Counted from the first letter of the stretch, positions 1 to 5,484 are shown. The stretch: DNA of 5,484 nucleotides from DASXRA01 sp035263725 (GCA_035263725.1 DATFRC010000064.1:1-5484); one strand, 5' to 3'. Translations and numbers: made by a program. The notes: generated by a model not told the origin, from the sequence alone.

Positions 1-282
1 GGAATGGTGCCGGCCGATCATCCGGTCTTCCTGAGCATTCAGCCGAACGGCAGCGCGACGGTGCTCGGCTCGGCACAACCCGCTGCGGTGGCGCCGGCAC
101 CGACGCCAACCCCGACACCGACGCCAACCCCGACACCGACGCCAACCCCGACACCGACGCCGACCCCGACAAGGACAGCCGGCCCGACGAGGACCGCCAC
201 CCCGACCGGGACCGCCCGCCCGGCGACCAAGCCGTCCAAGCAGCCGGCTACCTCGACGCAACCCACGCGGGGCCAGCGGTGA
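1..282 (+). CDS. ftsL: FtsL-type cell division protein, 3' end only (5' truncated)
   Basis: This is the C-terminal 93 residues of a gene that begins before the window. The frame is open from base 1 and stops with TGA at 280-282. The segment beginning GMVPADHPVFL resembles the end of the short extracellular domain of actinobacterial FtsL proteins, where a GMVPAxxPxFL-like stretch follows the coiled coil. The coiled coil and membrane helix themselves lie outside the window. Position immediately before ftsI/pbpB is the standard place for ftsL in actinobacteria. Known role of the family: a bitopic septal protein that works with FtsB/DivIC and FtsQ and activates FtsW-FtsI. The last ~65 residues are a low-complexity Pro/Thr/Ala tail with 12 consecutive Pro-Thr pairs, built from an 18-bp tandem repeat. 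By FtsL topology this tail would lie outside the membrane. The stop overlaps the GTG of ftsI in a GTGA. The assignment rests on context and a short conserved stretch, so it is good but not certain. Confidence 0.75.
   Translation, partial: GMVPADHPVFLSIQPNGSATVLGSAQPAAVAPAPTPTPTPTPTPTPTPTPTPTPTPTRTAGPTRTATPTGTARPATKPSKQPATSTQPTRGQR
100..171 (+). repeat. 18-bp tandem repeat, 4 copies, encoding (PTPTPT)4
   Basis: Four head-to-tail copies of CCGACGCCAACCCCGACA start at 100, 118, 136 and 154. Copies 1-3 are identical. Copy 4 differs by one synonymous base (CCA to CCG at 160-162). The unit is six codons long, so gain or loss of copies keeps the ftsL frame. Identity at synonymous sites points to recent slippage or copying rather than old amino-acid conservation. 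Confidence 0.97.
166..219 (+). repeat. Degenerate 18-bp repeat, 3 copies, encoding PTxTAx
   Basis: The 18-bp period continues after the perfect array in a diverged and phase-shifted form. Units at 166-183, 184-201 and 202-219 encode PTRTAG, PTRTAT and PTGTAR. The first unit overlaps the last six bases of the perfect array. This looks like an older layer of the same expansion in the tail of the FtsL-type protein. Confidence 0.75.
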
Positions 283-2318
283 CGCGGCCTCCGCCGGGCC
301 GGCGAGCACAACCGCCGAGGGCGCGCCGGGTGGAGGCGCCGCCGGCACCTCGACCTGTCCCCGGGCGCCGGGGAACGACCGGAACGGCGCGCGTCCCCGG
401 GCCGGTACCCCGTCCGGGTCCGCCGAGAACGAGGCAGGCGACGCCCGGGCGCCCGGCCCGGCCCCTGCCGCGCCCCCAGCCCGCCGCCCGGCCGCAGCCC
501 GCGTCTCGGCCGCGACCGGCTCCGCGGCCGCGGCCGCGCAAGCCGCGCCGCACACTGGTGATGACTGCACTGAGCAGCCGGCTCCGGGTGGGCTTTGCCG
601 CGGTCTGCGTGCTCCTCGTCGTCATCGCTGGGCGGCTGGTCCAGCTTCAGGGCCTCGATCACGCGAACTACGCAGGCGCCGCTGCAGCGCAGCGACAGTC
701 CACGGTCGAGTTGCACGCGCTGCGCGGCCAGATCGTCGATCGCTACGGCACCGTGCTGGCCTACACCACGAGCGCCCAGGACATAACGGCCGACCCGCAG
801 CAGATTCCGGCCGATGACCGTACCCGCTACGCCCTGCAACTCACGTCACTCCTGGACACACCCGCGTTGGACCTGATGCGGCTGCTCGCCGGACCTGGGC
901 AGTACGCCGTGCTTGCCCGCGCCATGCCGCCGCAAGTCGCGCGGCAGGTCGAGAACCTCAAGCTGCCCGGCATCTACACGCAGGCCACCACCGAGCGCCA
1001 GTACCCGGGGCAGACCACGGCAGCCAACGTGATCGGGTTCGTGCACTCCGACGGCAGCGGGGGAGCCGGCATCGAGTACCAGTACAACGACTTGCTCGCA
1101 GGCCAGGACGGCCGGCTCACCTACGCGGTCGACGGCACCGGCAACGTCAATCCGGCCGGCCCCACCGTCCGCACGGACGTGGTCAACGGCGGCACAGTCC
1201 GGCTCACCATCGACCAGGACCTGCAGTACACCGTTCAGCAGTACCTCGACGCCGCGGTCCGGTCCTCCGGCGCACGCGGCGCGCAGGTCGCGATCCTGGA
1301 CACCCGAGGGCAGGTGCTCTCGCTCGCTGCGAGCGGCACGTTCAATGCCGCCGAGCCGGCCACGCTTAGTTCGCAGCCCGCCAATGCCCCCATCCAGACC
1401 GTCTTCGAGCCGGGTTCGGCCAACAAGGTCGTGACGTTCGCCGCTGCCGTCGAGAAGGGCCTGATCAGGCCGTCGTCGCTCATTCAGGTACCGACCACGT
1501 TCCAGATGAGCGACGTCACAGTGCACGACGCGTGGTGGCACCCGCCCGAGACGTTCACTGCGACCGGCGTGCTCGCCGAGTCGTCGAACGTCGGCACGCT
1601 CGAGATCGCCCAGAGGCTGGGCCCGCAGGCGTGGTACGCCTATGAGAGAAGGTTCGGCATCGGCACTGCGACGGGGATCGAGCTGCCCGGCGAGAGCCCT
1701 GGGATCCTGCCCGCTCCCGACGCATGGTCCGGCTCCTCGTTCGCGAATTTGCCAATTGGGCAGGGCGAGGCGATGACCGTGCTGCAATTGGCCTCGATGT
1801 ATCAGACGATCGCCAACAACGGGGTGCGGGTGCCGCCGCGCATCGTCGCCTCGGTCACCGATCCGGACGGCGCCACCCGGGTGACCCGCCAGCCGCCGGG
1901 CGTCCGCGTGGTGAGCCCGAATACCGCCAAGACGGTGCGCACCATGCTCGAGTCCGTGACGCTGCCGGGGGGCACCGGCGTCAAGGCCGCGATCGACGGC
2001 TATCGCATCGCCGGGAAGACGGGCACCGGGCAGCAGCCGGACCCGAACCACGGCGGGCGGTACAGCGATTGGATGAACTGGGACACTTTTGCGGGAATCG
2101 CGCCCGCCGACAAGCCGCAGTTCATCGTCGCGATCATGGTGGACAACCCGGCGCACGGCCTCGAGGGCGGCGACGTCGCGGCGCCGCTGTACCACGAGAT
2201 CGCTACCTATGAATTGCAGCACGCGCGCATTCCGCCGACTGGGTCGCTGTCCAAGCACGTGCCGTTGCAGGTCTGCGACGCGACGACGCGAATGGATAGC
2301 CCCAGTAGCGTGTGCTGA
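279..2318 (+). CDS. ftsI: Septal class B penicillin-binding protein (peptidoglycan D,D-transpeptidase FtsI/PbpB)
   Basis: This 679-residue protein forms peptide cross-links between glycan strands at the division septum, acting outside the membrane with FtsW. Layout: a Pro/Arg-rich cytoplasmic tail (1-92), one membrane helix (about 103-119), the class B dimerisation region with RGQIVDR at 149-155, and the transpeptidase domain (about 330-645). All three catalytic motifs are present: SxxK as EPGSANK with nucleophile Ser380 and Lys383, SxN as SSN at 435-437, and KTGT at 580-583. I see no PASTA domain. The GTG start overlaps the ftsL stop as GTGA with only a weak G-rich stretch upstream. A start at GTG 558 or ATG 561, just before the membrane helix, is possible, but mycobacterial PbpB has a comparable long basic tail and similar total length, which favours the GTG at 279. 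A short C-terminal extension holds Cys666 and ends in Cys679. In actinomycetes the gene is also called pbpB. Confidence 0.96.
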   Translation: MTRPPPGRRAQPPRARRVEAPPAPRPVPGRRGTTGTARVPGPVPRPGPPRTRQATPGRPARPLPRPQPAARPQPASRPRPAPRPRPRKPRRTLVMTALSSRLRVGFAAVCVLLVVIAGRLVQLQGLDHANYAGAAAAQRQSTVELHALRGQIVDRYGTVLAYTTSAQDITADPQQIPADDRTRYALQLTSLLDTPALDLMRLLAGPGQYAVLARAMPPQVARQVENLKLPGIYTQATTERQYPGQTTAANVIGFVHSDGSGGAGIEYQYNDLLAGQDGRLTYAVDGTGNVNPAGPTVRTDVVNGGTVRLTIDQDLQYTVQQYLDAAVRSSGARGAQVAILDTRGQVLSLAASGTFNAAEPATLSSQPANAPIQTVFEPGSANKVVTFAAAVEKGLIRPSSLIQVPTTFQMSDVTVHDAWWHPPETFTATGVLAESSNVGTLEIAQRLGPQAWYAYERRFGIGTATGIELPGESPGILPAPDAWSGSSFANLPIGQGEAMTVLQLASMYQTIANNGVRVPPRIVASVTDPDGATRVTRQPPGVRVVSPNTAKTVRTMLESVTLPGGTGVKAAIDGYRIAGKTGTGQQPDPNHGGRYSDWMNWDTFAGIAPADKPQFIVAIMVDNPAHGLEGGDVAAPLYHEIATYELQHARIPPTGSLSKHVPLQVCDATTRMDSPSSVC

Positions 2319-2319
2319 C

Positions 2320-3813
2320 GTGTCTATCCCCCGACCAGCTAAAGCGGAGGCGCACCGGCTGAGCGCGCTCGCTGCCGGGGCCGAGGGGCGGCTCGTCGGC
2401 CCGGACATTGCGGTCACCGGCGTCACTGCGAGCAGCATCGAGGTGCGGCCGGGTGATCTGTTCGCGGGCCTGCCTGGGCAACGTGGGCACGGCGCGCGCT
2501 TCGCCGAGCAGGCCCGGGCGGCCGGAGCGGTTGCCGTGCTCACCGACCCCGCCGGTCTTTCGTGGCTGCCGCGCGAGCTGCCGGCGATCATGGTGGACAA
2601 CGTGCGGGCGCGCCTGGGCGTCGTCGCCGCGGCCGTCTACGGGTGGCCCAGCCGTGCCATGACGGTGCTGGGCGTGACCGGCACGAGCGGCAAGACGACG
2701 ACGACGTTTCTGGCACGAGCAGGGCTCAGCGCCGCCGGGCGGGTACCGGGGCTGATCGGCACGGTCGCCACGATGATCGGCGACGAGTCCGTGGCGACCG
2801 GGTTGACGACGCCGGAGGCGCCCGACGTCCAGGCGTTGCTCGCCGTGATGCGGGAGCGAGGCACGGACGCGGTGGCGATGGAGGTGTCCAGCCACGCGCT
2901 GACAATGGGACGCGCCGACGGCATCGACTTCGCTGTCGGCGCGTTCACCAATCTTTCCCAGGATCATCTCGACTTCCACGCCGACATGGACGACTACTTC
3001 GCCGCGAAGGCCCGGTTGTTCGACGGCCGGGCGAGGGTGCCGATCGTTGTCGTCGACGACGCGTGGGGCCGCCGCCTCGCCGGCGCCGTCGGGGCGGCGG
3101 CCATCACTGTGAGCACCAGCGAGCGCAGTGCCACGTGGTGGGCGGGCGACGTGCGGACCCTGCCCGACGGCAGCACCGCGTTCCAGGTGCACGCGCCGCA
3201 CGGCGAGTTCGCGGCCGGGTGCGCGGTGCCCGGGGCGTACAACGTTGCAAACGCGGTGCTGGCGCTCGCGATGCTCGACGCGGTCGGCATACCGCCGGAG
3301 ATTGCGGTGCCTGCTGTGGAATCAGCTACCGTGCCTGGACGTATGGAGCGGATCGAAGCCGGGCAGCCCTACCTCGCGATCGTCGACTACAGCCACAAGC
3401 CGGCGGCGGTCGAGGGCGCCCTGCAGGCGCTGCGGCCACTCACGAAGGGCCGGCTCATCATCGTGCTCGGCTGCGGCGGCGACCGCGACCGCGCCAAGCG
3501 GCCGATCATGGGGGAGGTCGCGGCGCGTGACGCGGACCTCTTGATCGTCACGGACGACAACCCGCGCTCGGAGGACCCGGCCGCGATCCGGGCTGCCATG
3601 TTCGCCGGCGTCCCCGCCGCGTTGCAGCACCGGGTCCGGGAGGTGGGCGACCGGGCCGAGGCAATCAGGGCGGCCGCCGCAGCCGCGGAGCCGCACGATA
3701 CGGTGCTCGTCGCGGGCAAGGGACACGAGACCGGGCAGGAGGTCGCCGGGGTGGTCCACCCGTTCGATGATCGCGAGATGTTGCGGCGGGCCATCGAGGA
3801 GTCCACCAGTTGA
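2320..3813 (+). CDS. murE: UDP-MurNAc-L-Ala-D-Glu:diaminopimelate ligase MurE
   Basis: This 497-residue cytoplasmic ATP-dependent ligase adds the third stem-peptide residue to UDP-MurNAc-L-Ala-D-Glu. Domain 1 (about 1-107) binds the UDP sugar. Domain 2 holds the P-loop GVTGTSGKTTTT at 118-129 (Lys125), the substrate-binding TTPEAP at 163-168, DHLDFH at 215-220, and Lys230 in YFAAKARLF, the expected carbamylated lysine. Domain 3 holds DYSHKP at 356-361, LGCGGDRDRAKRPIMG at 383-398, DNPRSED at 413-419 and GKGHE at 466-470. The DNPR motif is the known signature of diaminopimelate-adding rather than lysine-adding MurE. It does not by itself separate meso- from LL-diaminopimelate, which some actinomycetes use. 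The GTG at 2320 lies one base after the ftsI stop. It has no convincing ribosome binding site, and no other start codon lies between it and the conserved domain 1, so translation probably depends on ribosomes finishing ftsI. Length is normal for the family. Confidence 0.97.
   Translation: MSIPRPAKAEAHRLSALAAGAEGRLVGPDIAVTGVTASSIEVRPGDLFAGLPGQRGHGARFAEQARAAGAVAVLTDPAGLSWLPRELPAIMVDNVRARLGVVAAAVYGWPSRAMTVLGVTGTSGKTTTTFLARAGLSAAGRVPGLIGTVATMIGDESVATGLTTPEAPDVQALLAVMRERGTDAVAMEVSSHALTMGRADGIDFAVGAFTNLSQDHLDFHADMDDYFAAKARLFDGRARVPIVVVDDAWGRRLAGAVGAAAITVSTSERSATWWAGDVRTLPDGSTAFQVHAPHGEFAAGCAVPGAYNVANAVLALAMLDAVGIPPEIAVPAVESATVPGRMERIEAGQPYLAIVDYSHKPAAVEGALQALRPLTKGRLIIVLGCGGDRDRAKRPIMGEVAARDADLLIVTDDNPRSEDPAAIRAAMFAGVPAALQHRVREVGDRAEAIRAAAAAAEPHDTVLVAGKGHETGQEVAGVVHPFDDREMLRRAIEESTS
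3796..3801 (+). promoter_or_regulatory. Ribosome binding site GAGGAG for the murF TTG start
   Basis: GAGGAG lies inside the last codons of murE, with 8 bases between it and the TTG at 3810. The same site would be 17 bases from the next in-frame candidate, ATG at 3819, which is too far. It therefore decides in favour of the TTG start, and it is the best Shine-Dalgarno match at any gene junction in this window. Confidence 0.85.
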
Positions 3814-5150
3814 TCGGCATGACGCTCGGCGAGGTCGCGGAGATCGTCCATGGGCGTCTCTCCGGTGCCGACCCGCGGTCGCAGGTGAGCGGGACGGTCG
3901 AGTTCGACTCGCGCGAGGCCCGGCCGGGCGGGTTGTTCCTGGCGCTGCCCGGCGGGCACGTGGACGGGCACTCGTTCGTCGGCGACGCGATCGCATCCGG
4001 AGCCGTAGCGGCAATCGTGACGCAGCCGGTAGACGCGCCGAGCATCGTCGTGGCCGACGGCCGAGCCGCGCTCGCCGCCCTCGCCACAGCTGTGGCGCGG
4101 CGCCTGCCTGACACGCTCGTCATCGGTATCACCGGCTCATCGGGCAAGACGTCGACGAAGGACGTCCTCGCCCAGGTGCTGCAGCGCCTCGGCCCGACCG
4201 TCGCGCCGCCCGAATCGTTCAACAACGAGCTGGGCCACCCGTACACCGTGCTCCGCGCCACGACGGACACCCGATTCCTGGTCCTCGAGGTGAGCGCCCG
4301 GGGTATCGGGCACATCCGTGAGCTCACTCGTATCGCGCCGCCGCGCATCGGCGTTGTGCTCAACGTGGGTTCGGCACATCTCGGCGAGTTCGGCTCGCGG
4401 AAAGCGATCGCTGACGCCAAGGGCGAACTGATCGAGGCGCTGCCCGCGGACGGGATTGCCGTCCTGAACGCCGACGACCCGCTGGTGAGTGGCATGCGCA
4501 CGCGGACCGCAGCCCGGGTCGTGTCCTTCGGTACGTCCGGAGACGTGCGCGCGTCCGGCGTGACGCTGGACGGGCTGGGACGCGCGCGGTTCACGCTGCA
4601 CGCCGGCGGATCGGCGCCGGTCCAGCTGCAGGTCTCGGGCGAACACCAGGTGGCAAATGCGCTCGCCGCCGCCACGGCCGCCCTCGCCTGCGGCATGCCG
4701 CTGCCGGACGTGGCCGCTGCGCTCTCCGCGGCCACGCCGCGGTCGAAGTGGCGCATGGAGATCACCGAGCGTCCGGACGGTGTCTTGGTCATCAACGACG
4801 CCTACAACGCCAACCCGGAGTCGATGCGGGCCGCGCTACGTGCGCTCGCCGGCATCGGCCGCGGTCGGGCGGGTCACACCTGGGCGGTGCTCGGCGGGAT
4901 GGCCGAACTCGGCGCGGCCAGCACAGCCGAGCACGAGGCGTTGGGCCGAACAGCGACCGAGCTGGGGATCTCACGGCTGGTCAGCGTCGGCGAGTCGGCC
5001 CGGGGAATCGACCACGGTTCGCGGTGGGTGCCCGACGCGGACGCAGCGATTGCCCTGCTGTGCAAGGAGATTCAGCCCGGCGATGTGGTGCTCGTCAAGG
5101 CGTCCCGGGCCATCGGCCTAGAACGCGTAGCCCTGGAACTAGCGCAATGA
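3810..5150 (+). CDS. murF: UDP-MurNAc-tripeptide:D-alanyl-D-alanine ligase MurF
   Basis: This 446-residue cytoplasmic ligase uses ATP to add D-Ala-D-Ala to the product of MurE, completing the UDP-MurNAc-pentapeptide that MraY uses. Visible motifs are the N-terminal substrate-binding region with EFDSR at 31-35 and GGLFLALPG at 40-48, the P-loop GITGSSGKTSTKD at 106-118 (Lys113), FNNELGHP at 137-144, NVGSAHLGEFGS at 185-196, NDAYNANPESM at 329-339, and VLVKASRA at 427-434 near the end. Length is usual for the family. The TTG start overlaps the murE stop as TTGA and has a strong GAGGAG site. The resulting MIGMTLGEVAEIV aligns with the MIELTVAQIAEIV start I recall for mycobacterial MurF, so the ATG at 3819 is less likely. 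The last ten or so codons (several CTA, GAA and GTA) are poorer in third-position G/C than the rest of the gene, and this continues into the next interval. Confidence 0.97.
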   Translation: MIGMTLGEVAEIVHGRLSGADPRSQVSGTVEFDSREARPGGLFLALPGGHVDGHSFVGDAIASGAVAAIVTQPVDAPSIVVADGRAALAALATAVARRLPDTLVIGITGSSGKTSTKDVLAQVLQRLGPTVAPPESFNNELGHPYTVLRATTDTRFLVLEVSARGIGHIRELTRIAPPRIGVVLNVGSAHLGEFGSRKAIADAKGELIEALPADGIAVLNADDPLVSGMRTRTAARVVSFGTSGDVRASGVTLDGLGRARFTLHAGGSAPVQLQVSGEHQVANALAAATAALACGMPLPDVAAALSAATPRSKWRMEITERPDGVLVINDAYNANPESMRAALRALAGIGRGRAGHTWAVLGGMAELGAASTAEHEALGRTATELGISRLVSVGESARGIDHGSRWVPDADAAIALLCKEIQPGDVVLVKASRAIGLERVALELAQ

Positions 5151-5362
5151 GCGCGGACCAGCGGAGGGCTGACACAGGCCGCCGACACGCAAGACCGCGA
5201 AGTGGGACCACCGGAACGCAACCCCCGGGCGATGAGCGCTCGCGCGACGAGCCCCGCCGCCGCGACGCGGCCCGTGCCGAAGGCACGGAGCGAAACCGCG
5301 GGTCCACCCGAGCGCAGCGAGTGGTGGGGACGCGGATTCGCCTAGGCGGGATAAGACAGTGA
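5147..5362 (+). CDS. Possible small basic protein between murF and mraY (doubtful)
   Basis: An open frame of 71 codons begins at ATG 5147, overlapping the murF stop as ATGA, and ends at TGA 5360-5362, overlapping the mraY GTG as GTGA. It fills the gap exactly. The product would be hydrophilic and very rich in Arg, with many Gly, Asp, Glu and Thr, and no membrane helix, signal peptide or motif I recognise. It would probably be disordered. Against a real gene: my hand count over the 70 sense codons after ATG gives G/C of about 76, 71 and 73 percent at codon positions 1, 2 and 3. That is flat, whereas the neighbouring genes are strongly G/C biased at position 3. Codons that look rare here (CGA, AGA, ATA, CTA) are frequent, and only a weak TGGAA lies upstream. 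In DNA this GC-rich, a chance frame of this length is easy to get. I think a structured spacer is at least as likely. Confidence 0.3.
   Translation: MSADQRRADTGRRHARPRSGTTGTQPPGDERSRDEPRRRDAARAEGTERNRGSTRAQRVVGTRIRLGGIRQ
5272..5288 (+). repeat. Perfect 7-bp inverted repeat (RNA hairpin, GAA loop)
   Basis: CCGTGCC at 5272-5278 pairs perfectly with GGCACGG at 5282-5288 across a GAA loop. The stem has six G:C pairs and one A:T (A:U) pair, so it should be stable in mRNA. No T-run follows, so it is not a classical intrinsic terminator, and mraY just downstream must be expressed. It may be a structural, processing or partial-attenuation element, or part of an intergenic repeat. Confidence 0.7.
5296..5335 (+). 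repeat. Extended imperfect inverted repeat upstream of mraY
   Basis: CCGCG at 5296-5300 pairs with CGCGG at 5331-5335, and CCACC at 5304-5308 pairs with GGTGG at 5323-5327. A 3 x 3 internal mismatch separates the two stems and a 14-base loop closes the inner one. It begins 7 bases after the previous hairpin. The two together form a tandem stem-loop region ending 23 bases before the mraY start. Confidence 0.55.
5339..5350 (+). promoter_or_regulatory. mraY ribosome binding site inside a 10-bp palindrome
   Basis: AGGCGGG at 5344-5350 is a one-mismatch fit to an extended Shine-Dalgarno sequence and lies 8 bases before the GTG at 5359, supporting that start. It overlaps the perfect palindrome CGCCTAGGCG (5339-5348), so the 5' half could pair with part of the ribosome binding site, although as a simple hairpin the stem is only 3 bp with a CTAG loop. 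Confidence 0.55.
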
Positions 5363-5484
5363 GGACTGCTCTTGCTGCGGCGCTTGTTGCCCTGCTGTGC
5401 TCGATCCTGAGCACTCCGCTCGTAGTGGCGTACTTCCGCCGGCACGGGTTCGGCCAGGAGATCCGCGTCGACGGCCCGCCGCAG
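5359..5484 (+). CDS. mraY: Phospho-MurNAc-pentapeptide transferase MraY, N-terminal part (3' truncated)
   Basis: The first 42 codons of mraY are present and the gene runs off the end of the window. The family is an integral membrane enzyme that transfers phospho-MurNAc-pentapeptide, the product of MurF, onto undecaprenyl phosphate, releasing UMP and making lipid I. The visible part has a hydrophobic first membrane segment (about residues 3-25), then a basic FRRHGFGQ turn and the conserved GQEIRVDGP stretch (residues 32-40), which matches the family's GQxIRxDGP entry into the first cytoplasmic loop. The catalytic aspartates and the later helices are beyond the window. The GTG start is supported by AGGCGGG upstream and by the usual MraY N-terminus with a few residues before the first helix. 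The GTG overlaps the stop of the doubtful small frame upstream. Position after murF is the standard dcw order. Confidence 0.93.
   Translation, partial: MRTALAAALVALLCSILSTPLVVAYFRRHGFGQEIRVDGPPQ

Larger units (their letters stand above)
5151..5358 (+). other. murF-mraY interval with inverted repeats, no recognised gene
   Basis: This 208-bp stretch is the only part of the window not covered by a recognised gene. It has flat base composition across codon positions, an 8-bp palindrome GAGCGCTC at 5234-5241, two larger inverted repeats at 5272-5288 and 5296-5335, and a 10-bp palindrome at 5339-5348. It also contains the phrase GAGCGCAGCGAG at 5309-5320 (read from CGAGCGCAGCGAG), a type of sequence I associate with intergenic palindromic repeats in high-GC genomes. 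That association is from memory and has not been checked. No T-run follows any hairpin and no convincing -10/-35 pair was seen. Confidence 0.5.

Noticed and set aside
100..219. CRISPR-like array
   Set aside because: The repeats are contiguous without spacers, are a multiple of three, and lie in frame in a coding region.
39..839. Open frame on the - strand with a Gly-Val repeat
   Set aside because: The Gly-Val run is only the antisense reading of the Pro-Thr repeat in the FtsL-type gene, and the rest is low-complexity shadow of ftsI.
2089..2319. Upstream extension of the murE frame into ftsI
   Set aside because: The frame is open to 2089, but this part lies inside the ftsI transpeptidase domain and would give MurE an Arg/Thr-rich leader unlike the family. 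The GTG at 2320 gives a normal N-terminus and length.
846..2600. Long open frame of 584 codons on the - strand opposite ftsI and murE
   Set aside because: It runs across two intact genes with clear catalytic motifs on the other strand. Long antisense frames are expected where third codon positions are nearly all G or C. The translation shows no family features.
3665..4795. Open frame of 376 codons on the - strand opposite murE and murF
   Set aside because: It is a shadow of two genes whose motifs are complete on the + strand. It has no recognisable domain.
5272..5335. Intrinsic terminator between murF and mraY
   Set aside because: The hairpins are not followed by a T-run, and mraY, an essential gene of the same pathway on the same strand, follows within 75 bases. 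Partial attenuation is possible, but a full terminator is not supported.
5336..5358. Promoter just upstream of mraY (GATAAGA resembling a -10)
   Set aside because: There is no matching -35 at proper spacing, and the element lies too close to the GTG to leave room for a leader that includes the ribosome binding site.

Overview
This window is a piece of the dcw (division and cell wall) cluster of a high-GC Gram-positive bacterium, almost certainly an actinomycete. The evidence is the very high GC content with strong G/C bias at third codon positions, the GTG and TTG starts, a class B penicillin-binding protein with a long Pro/Arg-rich cytoplasmic tail like mycobacterial PbpB, and the order ftsL - ftsI(pbpB) - murE - murF - mraY, all on the + strand. 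I cannot place it below the phylum level with confidence.

Layout: 1-282 is the 3' end of an ftsL-type division gene, ending in a Pro-Thr tail encoded by an 18-bp tandem repeat. 279-2318 is ftsI/pbpB, the septal transpeptidase. 2320-3813 is murE, the diaminopimelate-adding ligase. 3810-5150 is murF, the D-Ala-D-Ala-adding ligase. 5151-5358 is a 208-bp interval that I cannot assign to a known family. It carries an open frame of 71 codons (5147-5362) that overlaps murF at one end and mraY at the other, and it also carries two good inverted repeats. 5359-5484 is the first 42 codons of mraY, which runs off the window.

How the genes work together: MurE and MurF act in sequence in the cytoplasm to build the UDP-MurNAc-pentapeptide. 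MraY moves that product onto undecaprenyl phosphate in the membrane to make lipid I. FtsI later cross-links the finished strands at the septum, in a complex that includes FtsL. The junctions are very tight (GTGA overlap, 1-bp gap, TTGA overlap), which suggests one mRNA with translational coupling. No internal promoter or classical U-tract terminator was seen.

The core genes are ordinary and intact, with every catalytic motif I looked for. I found no new defence, mobile or biosynthetic system. The parts worth a second look are the murF-mraY interval (small gene or structured spacer), the repeat-built FtsL tail, the highly basic FtsI tail, and two cysteines in the FtsI C-terminal extension.
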